DNA of 64,000 bases from SZUA-584 sp040768905 (GTDB lineage Bacteria; Bacillota; Clostridia; Christensenellales; SZUA-584), in contig JAXGMA010000001.1 in the NCBI GenBank assembly GCA_040768905.1, positions 620,001-684,000 on the forward strand, written 5' to 3'. The notes beneath the pieces were generated by a model that was not told the origin of the DNA, did no database searches, and saw nothing but the letters and a program-made list of their open reading frames with translations. The position numbers were made by a program, and so were the translations under genes. Within the stretch, counting starts at the first letter, position 1. Each line of letters begins with the position of its first letter. Of the stretch, positions 49,830 to 58,323 are shown one piece after another.

Positions 49830-51119
49830 ATGGCAAGAGACGATGATATCTTTAAAAAATTGAAAAAAGAGACCCCGCTTGTGAAGCGCAAAGATCTGCA
49901 GCCGCTCACTTCGCGTGACTTTGGCAAAAAGAGCAAGTTTGATATCAAGATCGAAAAGCAGGCTGAAAAAAGGCGTGTATCGTCAAAAGCAGTGCCTTCC
50001 GGAGATCTTAATGCTTTTTCGCGTACAACCCAAAAGCAGCAGCCCTCGCGACAAAACATTGTGCCCTCAAGGCGCTCCGAGGCAAAACCGCCGGAGGTCC
50101 GCCGGAGGGAACCGGCAGCACAGCATGAAATAGAAGCGTTCGGCAGGCTAAAAGAGCCTGCCCGTCCGCATGACGAAACGGACAGCGTGCGTACACAGGC
50201 AAGCGAGCGCGAAGCCGGACGCAGCACGTCGTTCGTGCATGAGAGCAAACAAGAGGATGCAGCGCGTGTGCCGCGCAAAAGCTTTTCCTTAAACGGCATC
50301 AAAGCGTCTGGCACGCATCAGGAGCTTCAGGTGTTCCCGGGCAGTTCAAAAAGCGTCAGGAGCGTCCATATACCATCGGATGTGCAGCTTATTGATCCCG
50401 ACGAGGTCGCGTTGGCAGAAGAACCGGCAAACAGCGCGATGACTTTTCGCCATGAACTTAAGTATTATATCGATTACAGAGACTATATGCTATTGCGCAA
50501 CACGCTCAAAGCGCTGCTCCCGCTGGATCGTTTTTCGGGGCCGAACGGCGAATACCATATACGCAGCCTCTATTTTGATGATATCTATGAAACGGCGCTG
50601 AAAGAAAAGGTGGCGGGCAATGACATTAGAAATAAGTACAGGATACGCATATACAATTTCAGCGATGACAACATCAAGTTTGAAAAAAAAATGAAGCAGG
50701 GGCAGTTTATTGCGAAGGAAAGCATAAGGCTCGATCGTGATGAATGCGAAAGGCTCCTGGCAGGCGACTTTGGCGCGCTGGAAGGCAGGAGAGAACCGCT
50801 TGCTTCAGAGATCTATCTGCAGATGAAGAACAATTGCCTTCGCCCGCGGGTCACAGTTGATTATTTGCGCGAAGCCTATGTGTCTGCCATAGAAAATGTG
50901 CGTGTGACATTTGATAAGGACTTAAAAGCCGGCCTTTGGGCTACCGATATATTTAACGCGCATGCGCCCACGATGCCGATTTTTGACAACGGCACGATGG
51001 TGCTTGAGGTCAAATTTAATAAGCACATGCCACAGCACATCAAGGGCGTACTCAATACTGTCAATGCGGCACAAAGATGTGCAATTTCAAAATATGTGTT
51101 GTGCAGATGGCACAACTAG
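49830..51119 (+). CDS. VTC-domain protein (polyphosphate polymerase fold) with long disordered N-terminus
   Basis: 429 aa. Residues ~210-425 are a VTC domain: FRHELKYYIDYRDYMLLRNT, YHIRSLYFDDIYETALKEK, KYRIRIYNFSDDNIKFEKKM, PRVTVDYLREAYV and VLEVKFNKHMP. These basic and acidic blocks line the triphosphate tunnel in yeast Vtc4, which makes polyphosphate. Residues 1-200 are charged and low in hydrophobics (many K, R, E, S, P), so likely disordered; most bacterial VTC proteins lack such an extension. AGAGGG precedes the ATG. 12 bp before the DUF4956 gene. Confidence 0.88.
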   Translation: MARDDDIFKKLKKETPLVKRKDLQPLTSRDFGKKSKFDIKIEKQAEKRRVSSKAVPSGDLNAFSRTTQKQQPSRQNIVPSRRSEAKPPEVRRREPAAQHEIEAFGRLKEPARPHDETDSVRTQASEREAGRSTSFVHESKQEDAARVPRKSFSLNGIKASGTHQELQVFPGSSKSVRSVHIPSDVQLIDPDEVALAEEPANSAMTFRHELKYYIDYRDYMLLRNTLKALLPLDRFSGPNGEYHIRSLYFDDIYETALKEKVAGNDIRNKYRIRIYNFSDDNIKFEKKMKQGQFIAKESIRLDRDECERLLAGDFGALEGRREPLASEIYLQMKNNCLRPRVTVDYLREAYVSAIENVRVTFDKDLKAGLWATDIFNAHAPTMPIFDNGTMVLEVKFNKHMPQHIKGVLNTVNAAQRCAISKYVLCRWHN

Positions 51120-51131
51120 GAGGATAAATCT

Positions 51132-51809
51132 ATGAGTGCAACGGACATTATCAGAAGAAGCGTGCTGGAGAACTTTCAAGTTGCGGGCGACCTGACACTG
51201 GAAAACGTGGCGGTCACGCTGGCGCTGGCGTTTGTGTTGGGCCTATTTATACTGCTGGTGTACAGGCTCACGTTCGGCGGTGTCATTTTTTCCAAAAGTT
51301 TCGGGACTTCGCTGATTATGATCGCGATGGTCACGGCCATGATCATCATGCCGATCACGACAAACCTCATGCTGTCTCTCGGCATGGTGGGCGCGCTTTC
51401 GATCGTGAGGTTCCGGACCGCAGTGAAAGACCCGATGGATACCATATTCATGTTCTGGGCTATCGCCGCAGGCATCACTCTTGGAGCCAGGCTGTATACT
51501 TCCGCGCTGGTTGCGTCGGGCATCATCGGCGCCTTGCTTCTGCTGTGGAACCTGTTCAAATCAAAAAGGAACTTCCCTTTTATGCTCGTTTTGAGATTTG
51601 ACGAAGGCAGCAAGAAAGAGGTTCAGGCTGTGCTGCGTAAAATGCCGGCAGGAAGGCTCAAATCAAAGATAGTCTCTGAAAGCACGATCGAGCTTACTAT
51701 AGAAATGAATATCAGGGAAAGCGAAGCCGGTCTGATCGACGGGTTTTCAGCGATACCCGGTGTGCACAACGCGTCATTGATCAGCTATAAGGGAGACGTT
51801 GTATCCTGA
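51132..51809 (+). CDS. DUF4956 membrane protein
   Basis: 225 aa with about four membrane segments (VAVTLALAFVLGLFILLVYR, SLIMIAMVTAMIIMPITTN, TIFMFWAIAAGITLGARLYT, ALVASGIIGALLLLW) around the conserved GMVGALSIVRFRTAVKDPMD, then a soluble ACT-like tail (residues ~150-225). Regularly next to VTC and CotH genes; probably the membrane partner of the VTC protein. AGGAGG lies before the ATG. Function not established. Confidence 0.88.
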   Translation: MSATDIIRRSVLENFQVAGDLTLENVAVTLALAFVLGLFILLVYRLTFGGVIFSKSFGTSLIMIAMVTAMIIMPITTNLMLSLGMVGALSIVRFRTAVKDPMDTIFMFWAIAAGITLGARLYTSALVASGIIGALLLLWNLFKSKRNFPFMLVLRFDEGSKKEVQAVLRKMPAGRLKSKIVSESTIELTIEMNIRESEAGLIDGFSAIPGVHNASLISYKGDVVS

Positions 51810-52088
51810 TCTGTCTGGATGCTTTAAAAAGCATCTTGGTAAGGCACAAGTTGTTTAAAGCTATCATGAAAGGATACAATATGGGGCAGTGACAAACCGC
51901 GGAATACAGCTGGGCGGTCTTACTGGCATACAGCATGTTGTATCCGCCATTGTTGATGGGAGATACCTGTATCGCGGGTATTATAAAAATAATTTTATGC
52001 ATATCATTGTCGTCGGCAGCGGATGGCAGAAAAGCTGAATGGCAAAAATGATGAATGCAGAGGCGGTCATTCTTTTGGATTGTGAGAC
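51810..52088 (+). other. Gap between DUF4956 and glycosyltransferase genes
   Basis: Holds a short perfect hairpin (GATGCTTT-AA-AAAGCATC, about 51820-51836) without a T-tract, and a possible promoter TTGTTT (51851-51856), 18-nt spacer, TACAAT (51875-51880). No gene seen. Confidence 0.45.
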
Positions 52089-53171
52089 ATGCAGGCAATG
52101 AATTCTTCAAGAAAACATATTGTCATCATACCGGCTTTTGAGCCTGACGATAAGCTGATTGTGCTGCTGCAGCAAATCAAGGCCGAAACAGATTATTCGG
52201 CCATCGTTGTCGATGACGGCAGCACGAAAAAAGCGTCGGAATTCATTGAGAAAGCAGCTTTATATGCGACCGTGCTGCATCATCAAACCAATATCGGCAA
52301 GGGCGCGGCAATAAAGACCGCGCTTGAACATATAAAAAACAACTTCCCTGCCAACGCGGTCATCGTCACAATGGATGCGGACGGCCAGCATAAACTGAGC
52401 GATGCCGTAAGAGTCTGCGATGCGGCTGCAAAACACGAAAGCAGCCTGATCATCGGAAGCCGCAAATTTGCGGGGCAGGTTCCGTTAAGAAGCCGTTTTG
52501 GAAACGCTATCACACGCTTTGTGTACAAGATCGTTACAGGCATAAAAGTAAAAGATACGCAGACGGGTTTGCGCGCATTCGGCGCTGAAATGATCCCTTT
52601 TATGCTGGACGTAGACGGCAAGAGATATGAGTATGAAATGAACGTGCTGCTTGACTGTGCAAGGCAAAAAGTGCCTATACACGAAGTGATGATAGAAACG
52701 GTGTATATCAACGACAATGCGTCATCGCACTTTGACACAATAAAGGATTCTTACCGGATATACAAAGAGATACTCCGGTTCTGTGCGTCGTCACTCATCT
52801 GTTTTGTGACCGATTTTCTGATATTCAGTCTGATGATCCTTCTGACGCGGGATCTTTTAGTTTCGGTCAGCGTTCCGCTTTCCAATATCGTGGCGCGTGT
52901 CATAAGCGCAAGCCTTAATTTTTATATCAATAAAAAATATGTGTTCAAAAGCAAGGAAAGTTATGCCAAAAGCGCGATCAAATACTTTGCGTTGGCCGGG
53001 GGCATTTTGCTTGCGAACACTTTTATACTGACCGTTCTTGTCAAACATGTCATCGGAAATGAATTCATCAGCAAAATCATTGTTGAAGTTTCGCTGTTTA
53101 TTGTCAGCTGGCTGGTGCAGAGGTTCCTGATCTTCAAGAAACGGGCGGGTATGGAGGAGTCCGCGACATGA
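52089..53171 (+). CDS. Family 2 glycosyltransferase fused to a GtrA-like membrane domain
   Basis: 360 aa. Residues ~10-230 are a DPM1/GT2 transferase (IVIIPAFEPDDKLIVLLQQI, IVVDDGSTKKASE, TMDADGQHKLSD, IIGSRKFAGQVPLRSRFGN, DTQTGLRAF, YEYEMNVLLDC). Residues ~235-355 form a four-segment GtrA-type domain (CASSLICFVTDFLIFSLMIL to LVQRFLIFKK). Together they typically load a sugar from a nucleotide sugar onto undecaprenyl phosphate and flip or pass it outward for surface glycosylation. SD is weak; either of two close ATGs may be used. Overlaps the next gene by 4 bp. Confidence 0.9.
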   Translation: MQAMNSSRKHIVIIPAFEPDDKLIVLLQQIKAETDYSAIVVDDGSTKKASEFIEKAALYATVLHHQTNIGKGAAIKTALEHIKNNFPANAVIVTMDADGQHKLSDAVRVCDAAAKHESSLIIGSRKFAGQVPLRSRFGNAITRFVYKIVTGIKVKDTQTGLRAFGAEMIPFMLDVDGKRYEYEMNVLLDCARQKVPIHEVMIETVYINDNASSHFDTIKDSYRIYKEILRFCASSLICFVTDFLIFSLMILLTRDLLVSVSVPLSNIVARVISASLNFYINKKYVFKSKESYAKSAIKYFALAGGILLANTFILTVLVKHVIGNEFISKIIVEVSLFIVSWLVQRFLIFKKRAGMEESAT

Positions 53172-54307
53172 GCGATCCGAAGAAACAAAAAACGAATAAG
53201 GTGAGCATTAAGAACAAAGATGCGATCTTAGGCAGCAAAGGCCATGCCAAAGATAATAAAACCGAAAAGGCCGGGCAGCGAAGGCTGCCTGTTTGGGCGC
53301 TGATCATTATTGACCTGGTTCTGGCCTGCATGGTGTTGGCCGTCTTTTCTTACTTTCATTTTATCATGGAGCAGGAGGACTTGACCGAGCCCATCGCTAT
53401 AGAAAGGCCGATCAGTACGCCTGCAGAAGCCGACAATGACAGCAAAAACCGTCTTCCTGAAAACGTTCTAAACAACACCGGGGAAGATGCAGAGCCTGTT
53501 GAAGAAATCAAAGAGCTGACATGGGCTGAAAAATTTTCAGAGCATTTTTCGGATACTGCGATCGCCACGGACTCGTCTTACAAGAGCCCTGGTATCTCCA
53601 TTGAAATCACACAGATGACCAAAGGGGAAGGCCGCGATCTGATCACATACTATGTTGCGGACATTTACCTTGCTGACATCGAATATTTCCAAACATACTT
53701 CGCCAAAGATAAATTCGGCACAGGGATCAGAGACAGTGTGCTCAATATGCATAAAGCCTCCGGTGCGCTGCTGACGATCTCCGGAGACTATTACGGAAAT
53801 GCGAGGAGCAGAAGCGACGGTATCGTGATAAGAAACGGCAACCTGTACCGTGCTGAAAAAACCAAAGCGGATATCTGTGTGCTTTACTATGACGGCACGA
53901 TGGAGACGATCGCGGCCAATGAATTTGATATCGATGAGGCTGTCGCAAAAGGCGCCTGGCAGGGCTGGACATTCGGGCCTACGCTCTTGGGCGAAAACGG
54001 GAATCCGCTTGATTCATTCCACAACACAGGCCCGGTATTGAGGAGCGAAAATCCAAGATCAGGGATTGGTTACTATGAGCCGGGGCATTATGTGTTCGTA
54101 GTGGTGGACGGAAGGCAAAGACATTCTAAAGGCGCGACGATGCAGGAATTTGCAGAGATATTTGCAGATCTTGGCTGTGCCGTTGCGTACAACCTTGACG
54201 GCGGCGCATCGTCTATGATGGCTTATGGCGACGGCCTTGTAAGCAGCCCTTCGGGCGGCGGGCGTACCATCAGCGACGTTTTGATCATTGCGGAGGTACA
54301 AAAATGA
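53168..54307 (+). CDS. Membrane-anchored phosphodiester glycosidase (NAGPA domain)
   Basis: 379 aa: basic cytoplasmic start (residues 1-39), one membrane segment (VWALIIIDLVLACMVLAVFS), an acidic linker, then an NAGPA domain at ~150-379 with SGDYYGNARSRSDGIVIRNG, GWTFGPTLLGENG, RSGIGYYEPGHYVFVVVDGR and YNLDGGASSMMAY. This fold cleaves N-acetylglucosamine-1-phosphodiesters, e.g. in wall polymers, outside the membrane. Coupled to the GT-GtrA gene (4-bp overlap), so it likely trims or remodels the polymer made by the cluster. Confidence 0.9.
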   Translation: MSDPKKQKTNKVSIKNKDAILGSKGHAKDNKTEKAGQRRLPVWALIIIDLVLACMVLAVFSYFHFIMEQEDLTEPIAIERPISTPAEADNDSKNRLPENVLNNTGEDAEPVEEIKELTWAEKFSEHFSDTAIATDSSYKSPGISIEITQMTKGEGRDLITYYVADIYLADIEYFQTYFAKDKFGTGIRDSVLNMHKASGALLTISGDYYGNARSRSDGIVIRNGNLYRAEKTKADICVLYYDGTMETIAANEFDIDEAVAKGAWQGWTFGPTLLGENGNPLDSFHNTGPVLRSENPRSGIGYYEPGHYVFVVVDGRQRHSKGATMQEFAEIFADLGCAVAYNLDGGASSMMAYGDGLVSSPSGGGRTISDVLIIAEVQK

Positions 54308-54504
54308 GAGTTATCATAAGAATTCTGCCGCATATCACCATTATTTTATCGGCTTTGTTTATTACCTTTTTGATCCTCGATCAATTCAATCCGATGATGA
54401 ATTTTGTGGATAACGACATTTCACAGATCATGCTGTATGTGCTTTGCGCATCAGCCATGGCCAATGCGATATTGCTGGTTGCCAAAGACCGCGGAAGGCT
54501 TTAG
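54304..54504 (+). CDS. Small two-segment membrane protein
   Basis: 66 aa with two hydrophobic helices (IIRILPHITIILSALFITFL and ISQIMLYVLCASAMANAILL) joined by a short loop. Overlaps the upstream gene by 4 bp (ATGA) and ends 3 bp before the next start, so it is firmly embedded in the operon. No family recognised. Confidence 0.75.
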   Translation: MRVIIRILPHITIILSALFITFLILDQFNPMMNFVDNDISQIMLYVLCASAMANAILLVAKDRGRL

Positions 54505-54507
54505 CGC

Positions 54508-55404
54508 ATGAACGAGATCACACACACGACTTCTGCATCGGCCTGTAACAAAACGACACCGGCCGTATGGCTGCTTCGGGTCTTGCAGGGGGCGCTGGTC
54601 GGCGGGGGCGCCATTTTGCCCGGCATCAGCGGCGGCGTTCTCTGTGTGATATTCGGCATTTATCAGCCGATGATGGCGCTGCTTGCGCATCCTATACGTT
54701 CTTTCCGCGTGTATTACAAGCTGTTCATTCCCTTTCTGATCGGCTGGCTGGCGGGTTTTCTCGCGTTGGCCCGTGTTGTGGATCTGTTATTTAAAACCCA
54801 TTCGGGGCTCGCAGTCAGCCTCTTTGTCGGGTTGATCGCCGGTACGCTTCCGGCTCTTTTCAAGGATGCAGGAAAACAAGGCACAACAAAAAGCGCATGG
54901 TCATTATTTGCGGTGTTTCTCGTGGTGTCCTACGCTTTATTGATTTTTCTTAAGACTGGCGAATCGGCTGCAATTGAGCCGAACGGCTGGTGGTTTGCAT
55001 TCTGCGGCGCTGTTTGGGGCTTAAGCCTGATCATACCCGGTTTGAGTTCATCTTCTGTTTTGATATTTCTGGGCTTGTACCAGCCTATGACAGCAGGGAT
55101 CGCCCGGCTTGACCTCACAGGTGTTATCCTGCCTTTGCTGGCCGGCCTTGTGGTCACGGTTGCTCTGTTTGCGAGGCTTGTCAACAGGCTGTTCGAACGC
55201 CGCTACGCTCTTGCGTCACACGCGGTGCTGGGTGTCGTGATTGCCTCCACGCTGCTGATCATACCGGCACAATACAACAGTCCTTTGGATCTTCTGATCA
55301 GCGCAGGCGCCTTCGTGCTGGGTTTTGGCGGTGCGCTTCTCATGAACAGGTGCGGCGGCAACCAGAAAAGCACAGAAGAAGACAGAAAGAGCGCAACCCA
55401 ATGA
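54508..55404 (+). CDS. popT: DUF368 undecaprenyl-phosphate translocase (PopT-like)
   Basis: 298 aa polytopic protein. Two inverted repeats share the signature GGGAILPGISGGVLCVIFGIYQ near residue 35 and SLIIPGLSSSSVLIFLGLYQ near residue 175, characteristic of DUF368. Members were shown to return undecaprenyl phosphate to the cytoplasmic face, recycling the carrier. Here it ends a cluster with a GT-GtrA protein, consistent with undecaprenyl-linked glycosylation. Full length; only 3 bp after the small membrane gene. Confidence 0.9.
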   Translation: MNEITHTTSASACNKTTPAVWLLRVLQGALVGGGAILPGISGGVLCVIFGIYQPMMALLAHPIRSFRVYYKLFIPFLIGWLAGFLALARVVDLLFKTHSGLAVSLFVGLIAGTLPALFKDAGKQGTTKSAWSLFAVFLVVSYALLIFLKTGESAAIEPNGWWFAFCGAVWGLSLIIPGLSSSSVLIFLGLYQPMTAGIARLDLTGVILPLLAGLVVTVALFARLVNRLFERRYALASHAVLGVVIASTLLIIPAQYNSPLDLLISAGAFVLGFGGALLMNRCGGNQKSTEEDRKSATQ

Positions 55405-55450
55405 ACACAGCATTGGCTTAAAGCGGATCGCCGAAGGCCGGTATCATTAT

Positions 55451-56038
55451 TCAGCCGAAATAAGAGACCGAGATGTTTTGAACGGTGTAATACTCTCCAT
55501 CGTATCCCAGAACGATGACAGCCCGCCCGATCTCACGCCCGTCTGCGAACGCTGATGCGGTGACTGTGCGCGGCGCTGCCGATGGATTCGCGGAGCTCTC
55601 AGGCAGCAAGTAAACCGTGTCACCCGGCGCGATGGTATACTCAGCGGTTTGATGCTGTACTTTATAATCCGGCGCCGCCCAGCTTAAGAACTCACCGGCG
55701 TCTGTGGCGAAACGTATTTCGTCGGCGTCAGTGCAGATCGCGCGAAACGGCATGCCGGGTACGCTGCTCATCAAGGGGCTGTAGCGTGAGACCGGTATTT
55801 CGATGCTCAAAAAAACGTTTGCAGATCCAAAGATTTCTGCCGCCTCATTTGCGCCTGTACTTTCCGGCTGCGGGTTCATGAAAGAAAACAGCGAAGGCGC
55901 GAGCAGCCCTAATGCGCAGATCAGGACCACAGCCAAAATACCGATGATCAGTTTTTTCTGTTTGGTCATCTTCCCGATTCCACGGTTGTTATCAGAACCC
56001 ATCTGGCCATCTGCGTCTTCAAAATCGTTGCCTATCAT
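55451..56038 (-). CDS. Membrane-anchored protein of unknown function
   Basis: 195 aa from the ATG at 56038 (AGGAGG 4-5 nt upstream; the longer frame has no SD). A cytoplasmic acidic start, one membrane segment (KLIIGILAVVLICALGLLAP) and an extracytoplasmic beta-rich domain (YSPLMSSVPGMPFRAICTDA, YTIAPGDTVYLLPESS and DGREIGRAVIVLGYDGEYYT). Convergent with popT, divergent from mraZ. No family recognised. Confidence 0.72.
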   Translation of the reverse strand: MIGNDFEDADGQMGSDNNRGIGKMTKQKKLIIGILAVVLICALGLLAPSLFSFMNPQPESTGANEAAEIFGSANVFLSIEIPVSRYSPLMSSVPGMPFRAICTDADEIRFATDAGEFLSWAAPDYKVQHQTAEYTIAPGDTVYLLPESSANPSAAPRTVTASAFADGREIGRAVIVLGYDGEYYTVQNISVSYFG

Positions 56039-56250
56039 ATGTCCTCCTGTGCAGCAGATCATACTGCTATTATTCTTATACCATTTTACGCCTGCCGATT
56101 CCACTATTTTATCAATTTTACGCTAAACAAGAACATCAATTCGCACAAACAAATATTCTCTACCACATATTGTGCTTTGTTTTTTACCATCCACTATTTT
56201 CATTTTTTTCTGCTATCGAATTTATAAAAACAGAAGGAGTTTGATTAATT

Positions 56251-56277
56251 GCAACGAATAAGTAGAGTTGAGTGGGG
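56251..56277 (+). promoter_or_regulatory. Putative promoter of the dcw cluster
   Basis: TTGATT at about 56241-56246 and TAGAGT at about 56263-56268 with 16-nt spacing, immediately before the MraZ repeats. Assignment is tentative; other AT-rich matches exist nearby. Confidence 0.4.
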
Positions 56278-56297
56278 AATAGTGGGTAGAAATGGAT
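56272..56297 (+). promoter_or_regulatory. MraZ-binding repeats
   Basis: Three TGGGN-like repeats at 10-bp period: TGGGG (56273), TGGGT (56283), TGGAT (56293). This matches the GTGGG-type repeats bound by MraZ before its own gene in other bacteria. They lie between the likely promoter and mraZ. Confidence 0.72.
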
Positions 56298-56403
56298 TAA
56301 TGGACAGCCATTGTGGTGAAAAAATGCTTGACATGATCCATTGACACGAAGAGAGCTTTTACGGCTGGACAAAAACAGTAGAAGCGCCAACAGGAGAGCG
56401 CCT

Positions 56404-56835
56404 GTGAATACATCGCTGATCGGGACATACGCACATAGCCTGGATGAAAAAGGCCGCATGGCTGTGCCCTCAAAGCTGAGGATAGAGCTTGGGGACCCGT
56501 TTTATATTGCCTGCCTGAGCACTAAGTGTTTAACCGCATTTCCCGAAGAAGAATGGCACAAGTTCGCTGAAAAACTCAGCGCGATACCGCAAACTGCACT
56601 GGAAGCACAGCGTGCAGTGCGTATGATCTTCTCAAGCGCCTGTAAGTGCGAGCCGGACAAACAAGGCCGCGTACTGCTTCCGCAGGTACTGCGCGAGAAA
56701 ACTGGCATTGACAAAGAAGTCGTGGTCATCGGCGCATACACGCGCGCTGAAATATGGGCGAAGGAAAGATGGGCAGATTTTGAGATGGAAGCCGGCGGAG
56801 ACGCAATGGCCAGCTTGTCCGGATTTGGGATCTAG
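56404..56835 (+). CDS. mraZ: Transcriptional regulator MraZ
   Basis: 143-aa AbrB-fold regulator of the division/cell wall (dcw) cluster. Two MraZ repeats with their DxxxR signatures: SLDEKGRMAVPSKLR and EPDKQGRVLLPQVLR. I start at the GTG at 56404 (AGGAGAG 7 nt upstream), giving the usual N-terminus LIGTYAHSLD. The operator-like repeats lie about 110 bp upstream. rsmH starts 3 bp after the stop. Confidence 0.95.
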   Translation: MNTSLIGTYAHSLDEKGRMAVPSKLRIELGDPFYIACLSTKCLTAFPEEEWHKFAEKLSAIPQTALEAQRAVRMIFSSACKCEPDKQGRVLLPQVLREKTGIDKEVVVIGAYTRAEIWAKERWADFEMEAGGDAMASLSGFGI

Positions 56836-56838
56836 GCG

Positions 56839-57768
56839 ATGGAACACACGACTGTTCTGCTGAATGAAACGATCGATGCATTGAGGCTTAAGTCAGGCAT
56901 GACAGTGGTGGACGGCACGCTGGGCGGCGGAGGGCATGCAGAGGCCATGCTTGCACGCATCACGCCGGGCGGACGGCTTGTTGGCATCGACAAAGACAGT
57001 TTTGCGCTGGAAACTGCGAAAAAGCGCCTTGAGCAATACAAAGACAGCGTGACTTATGTACACGGCGATTTTAAGGATATCAAAGCCATACTTTTTGGGC
57101 TTGGTATAGAGGGGGTTGACGGAGCGGTTTTAGACCTTGGTGTTTCATCGTTCCAGCTCGACCAATGTGACAGGGGGTTCTCATATAAAAAAGATTCAAG
57201 GCTTGATATGCGCATGGACACGCAAGAGCGGACATGTGCGGCGGATATTGTGGCACAGTATCCGATGCAGGACCTTGAACGGATTCTACGTGAATACGGT
57301 GAGGAAAGATGGGCCGCAAGGATCGCTGAGTTTATTGTGAGGGAACGCAGTGTCCGGCCCATTGAGACCACCGGGCATCTCGTGGAAGTCATCAAAAAAG
57401 CTGTTCCGAAAGGTGCGAGAAGAGAAGGGCCGCATCCGGCGCGCCGAAGCTTTCAGGCGCTGCGCATCGAAGTCAATCAGGAACTAGATGCGCTAAGGCA
57501 GGCGCTTGACGGTTTTGCCGGCCTGCTGAACAATGCTGCGCGGCTGGCTGTGATCACGTTTCACTCGCTGGAGGACAGGATCGTCAAACAGGAATTCAGG
57601 CGTTTGGAAAACCCTTGCGATTGTCCGCGGGAATTTCCCGTTTGTGTTTGCGGCAAAAGGCCGCTCGGCAAGGTGGTCACAAAAAAACCCGTGCTGCCGG
57701 CTGCAGGTGAGGTGCAGGCCAACAGCCGCTCAAGAAGTGCAAAACTTCGTGTCTTTGAAGCGTATTAG
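56839..57768 (+). CDS. rsmH: 16S rRNA (cytosine(1402)-N4)-methyltransferase RsmH
   Basis: 309-aa SAM-dependent methyltransferase acting on the ribosomal P-site base C1402. Blocks: HTTVLLNETIDAL, VVDGTLGGGGHAEAML (SAM loop), DLGVSSFQLDQCDRGFSY, DMRMDT, RRSFQALRIEVNQEL and VITFHSLEDRIVKQEF, then NSRSRSAKLRVFE. A Cys-rich strip (CDCPREFPVCVCG) near 262-275 is usual for Firmicutes. Second gene of the dcw cluster. Confidence 0.97.
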   Translation: MEHTTVLLNETIDALRLKSGMTVVDGTLGGGGHAEAMLARITPGGRLVGIDKDSFALETAKKRLEQYKDSVTYVHGDFKDIKAILFGLGIEGVDGAVLDLGVSSFQLDQCDRGFSYKKDSRLDMRMDTQERTCAADIVAQYPMQDLERILREYGEERWAARIAEFIVRERSVRPIETTGHLVEVIKKAVPKGARREGPHPARRSFQALRIEVNQELDALRQALDGFAGLLNNAARLAVITFHSLEDRIVKQEFRRLENPCDCPREFPVCVCGKRPLGKVVTKKPVLPAAGEVQANSRSRSAKLRVFEAY

Positions 57769-57783
57769 GAAAGGGGGCATCAT

Positions 57784-58323
57784 ATGCAGTCTGCTCAAAG
57801 AAAAACAAATTATGATCATGCCCCCGCTCCGGCAAGAAAAAGAAATGTCAAGATGCGGGGCAATGTCGCATATATTAATAATGATTTTTTAAGTACGCAG
57901 CCGATGCAACGGCTAAAACCGCAGCCGAAGCGCGGCGCAAAGGCGTACTCGGGTGCAAGGATGCAGCCAACAGTGTTGGCGCAGCCGAAAAACGCACACC
58001 AGCACAAAACGCAGGCCGCTTTGCAGCCGGAACGAAGCCATGCGCCAGGCAGAGGGCTTGCATCCACCATATTTGTGCTTTTTGTGGCATTCTGTGCGCT
58101 CGCGCTGCTTGTTTCCCGCCACGCATCCATCGCATCGATTGGGGTTAAGAACAACGCCTTACACAACAGCGTCGCCGCTATCGAAGCGCAGATAGAAGAT
58201 TTAGAGATAGAACTGGAACTTCGCAGCACGCTCGAAGATGTGCAGAACACCGCAAGGCAGGAACTCGGGATGACTTATCCTGTGCAGAACGATAAGATAT
58301 TTATAGATTTGAACGGCAGATGA
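57784..58323 (+). CDS. ftsL: FtsL-like division protein
   Basis: 179 aa: a long basic, disordered cytoplasmic part (1-95), one membrane segment (~97-117, TIFVLFVAFCALALLVS), then a coiled coil (NALHNSVAAIEAQIEDLEIE) and the tail ARQELGMTYP typical of FtsL/DivIC proteins. Position between rsmH and the PBP gene is where ftsL belongs. FtsL sequence is poorly conserved, so position, topology and the tail carry the call. Overlaps the next gene by 4 bp. Confidence 0.85.
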   Translation: MQSAQRKTNYDHAPAPARKRNVKMRGNVAYINNDFLSTQPMQRLKPQPKRGAKAYSGARMQPTVLAQPKNAHQHKTQAALQPERSHAPGRGLASTIFVLFVAFCALALLVSRHASIASIGVKNNALHNSVAAIEAQIEDLEIELELRSTLEDVQNTARQELGMTYPVQNDKIFIDLNGR

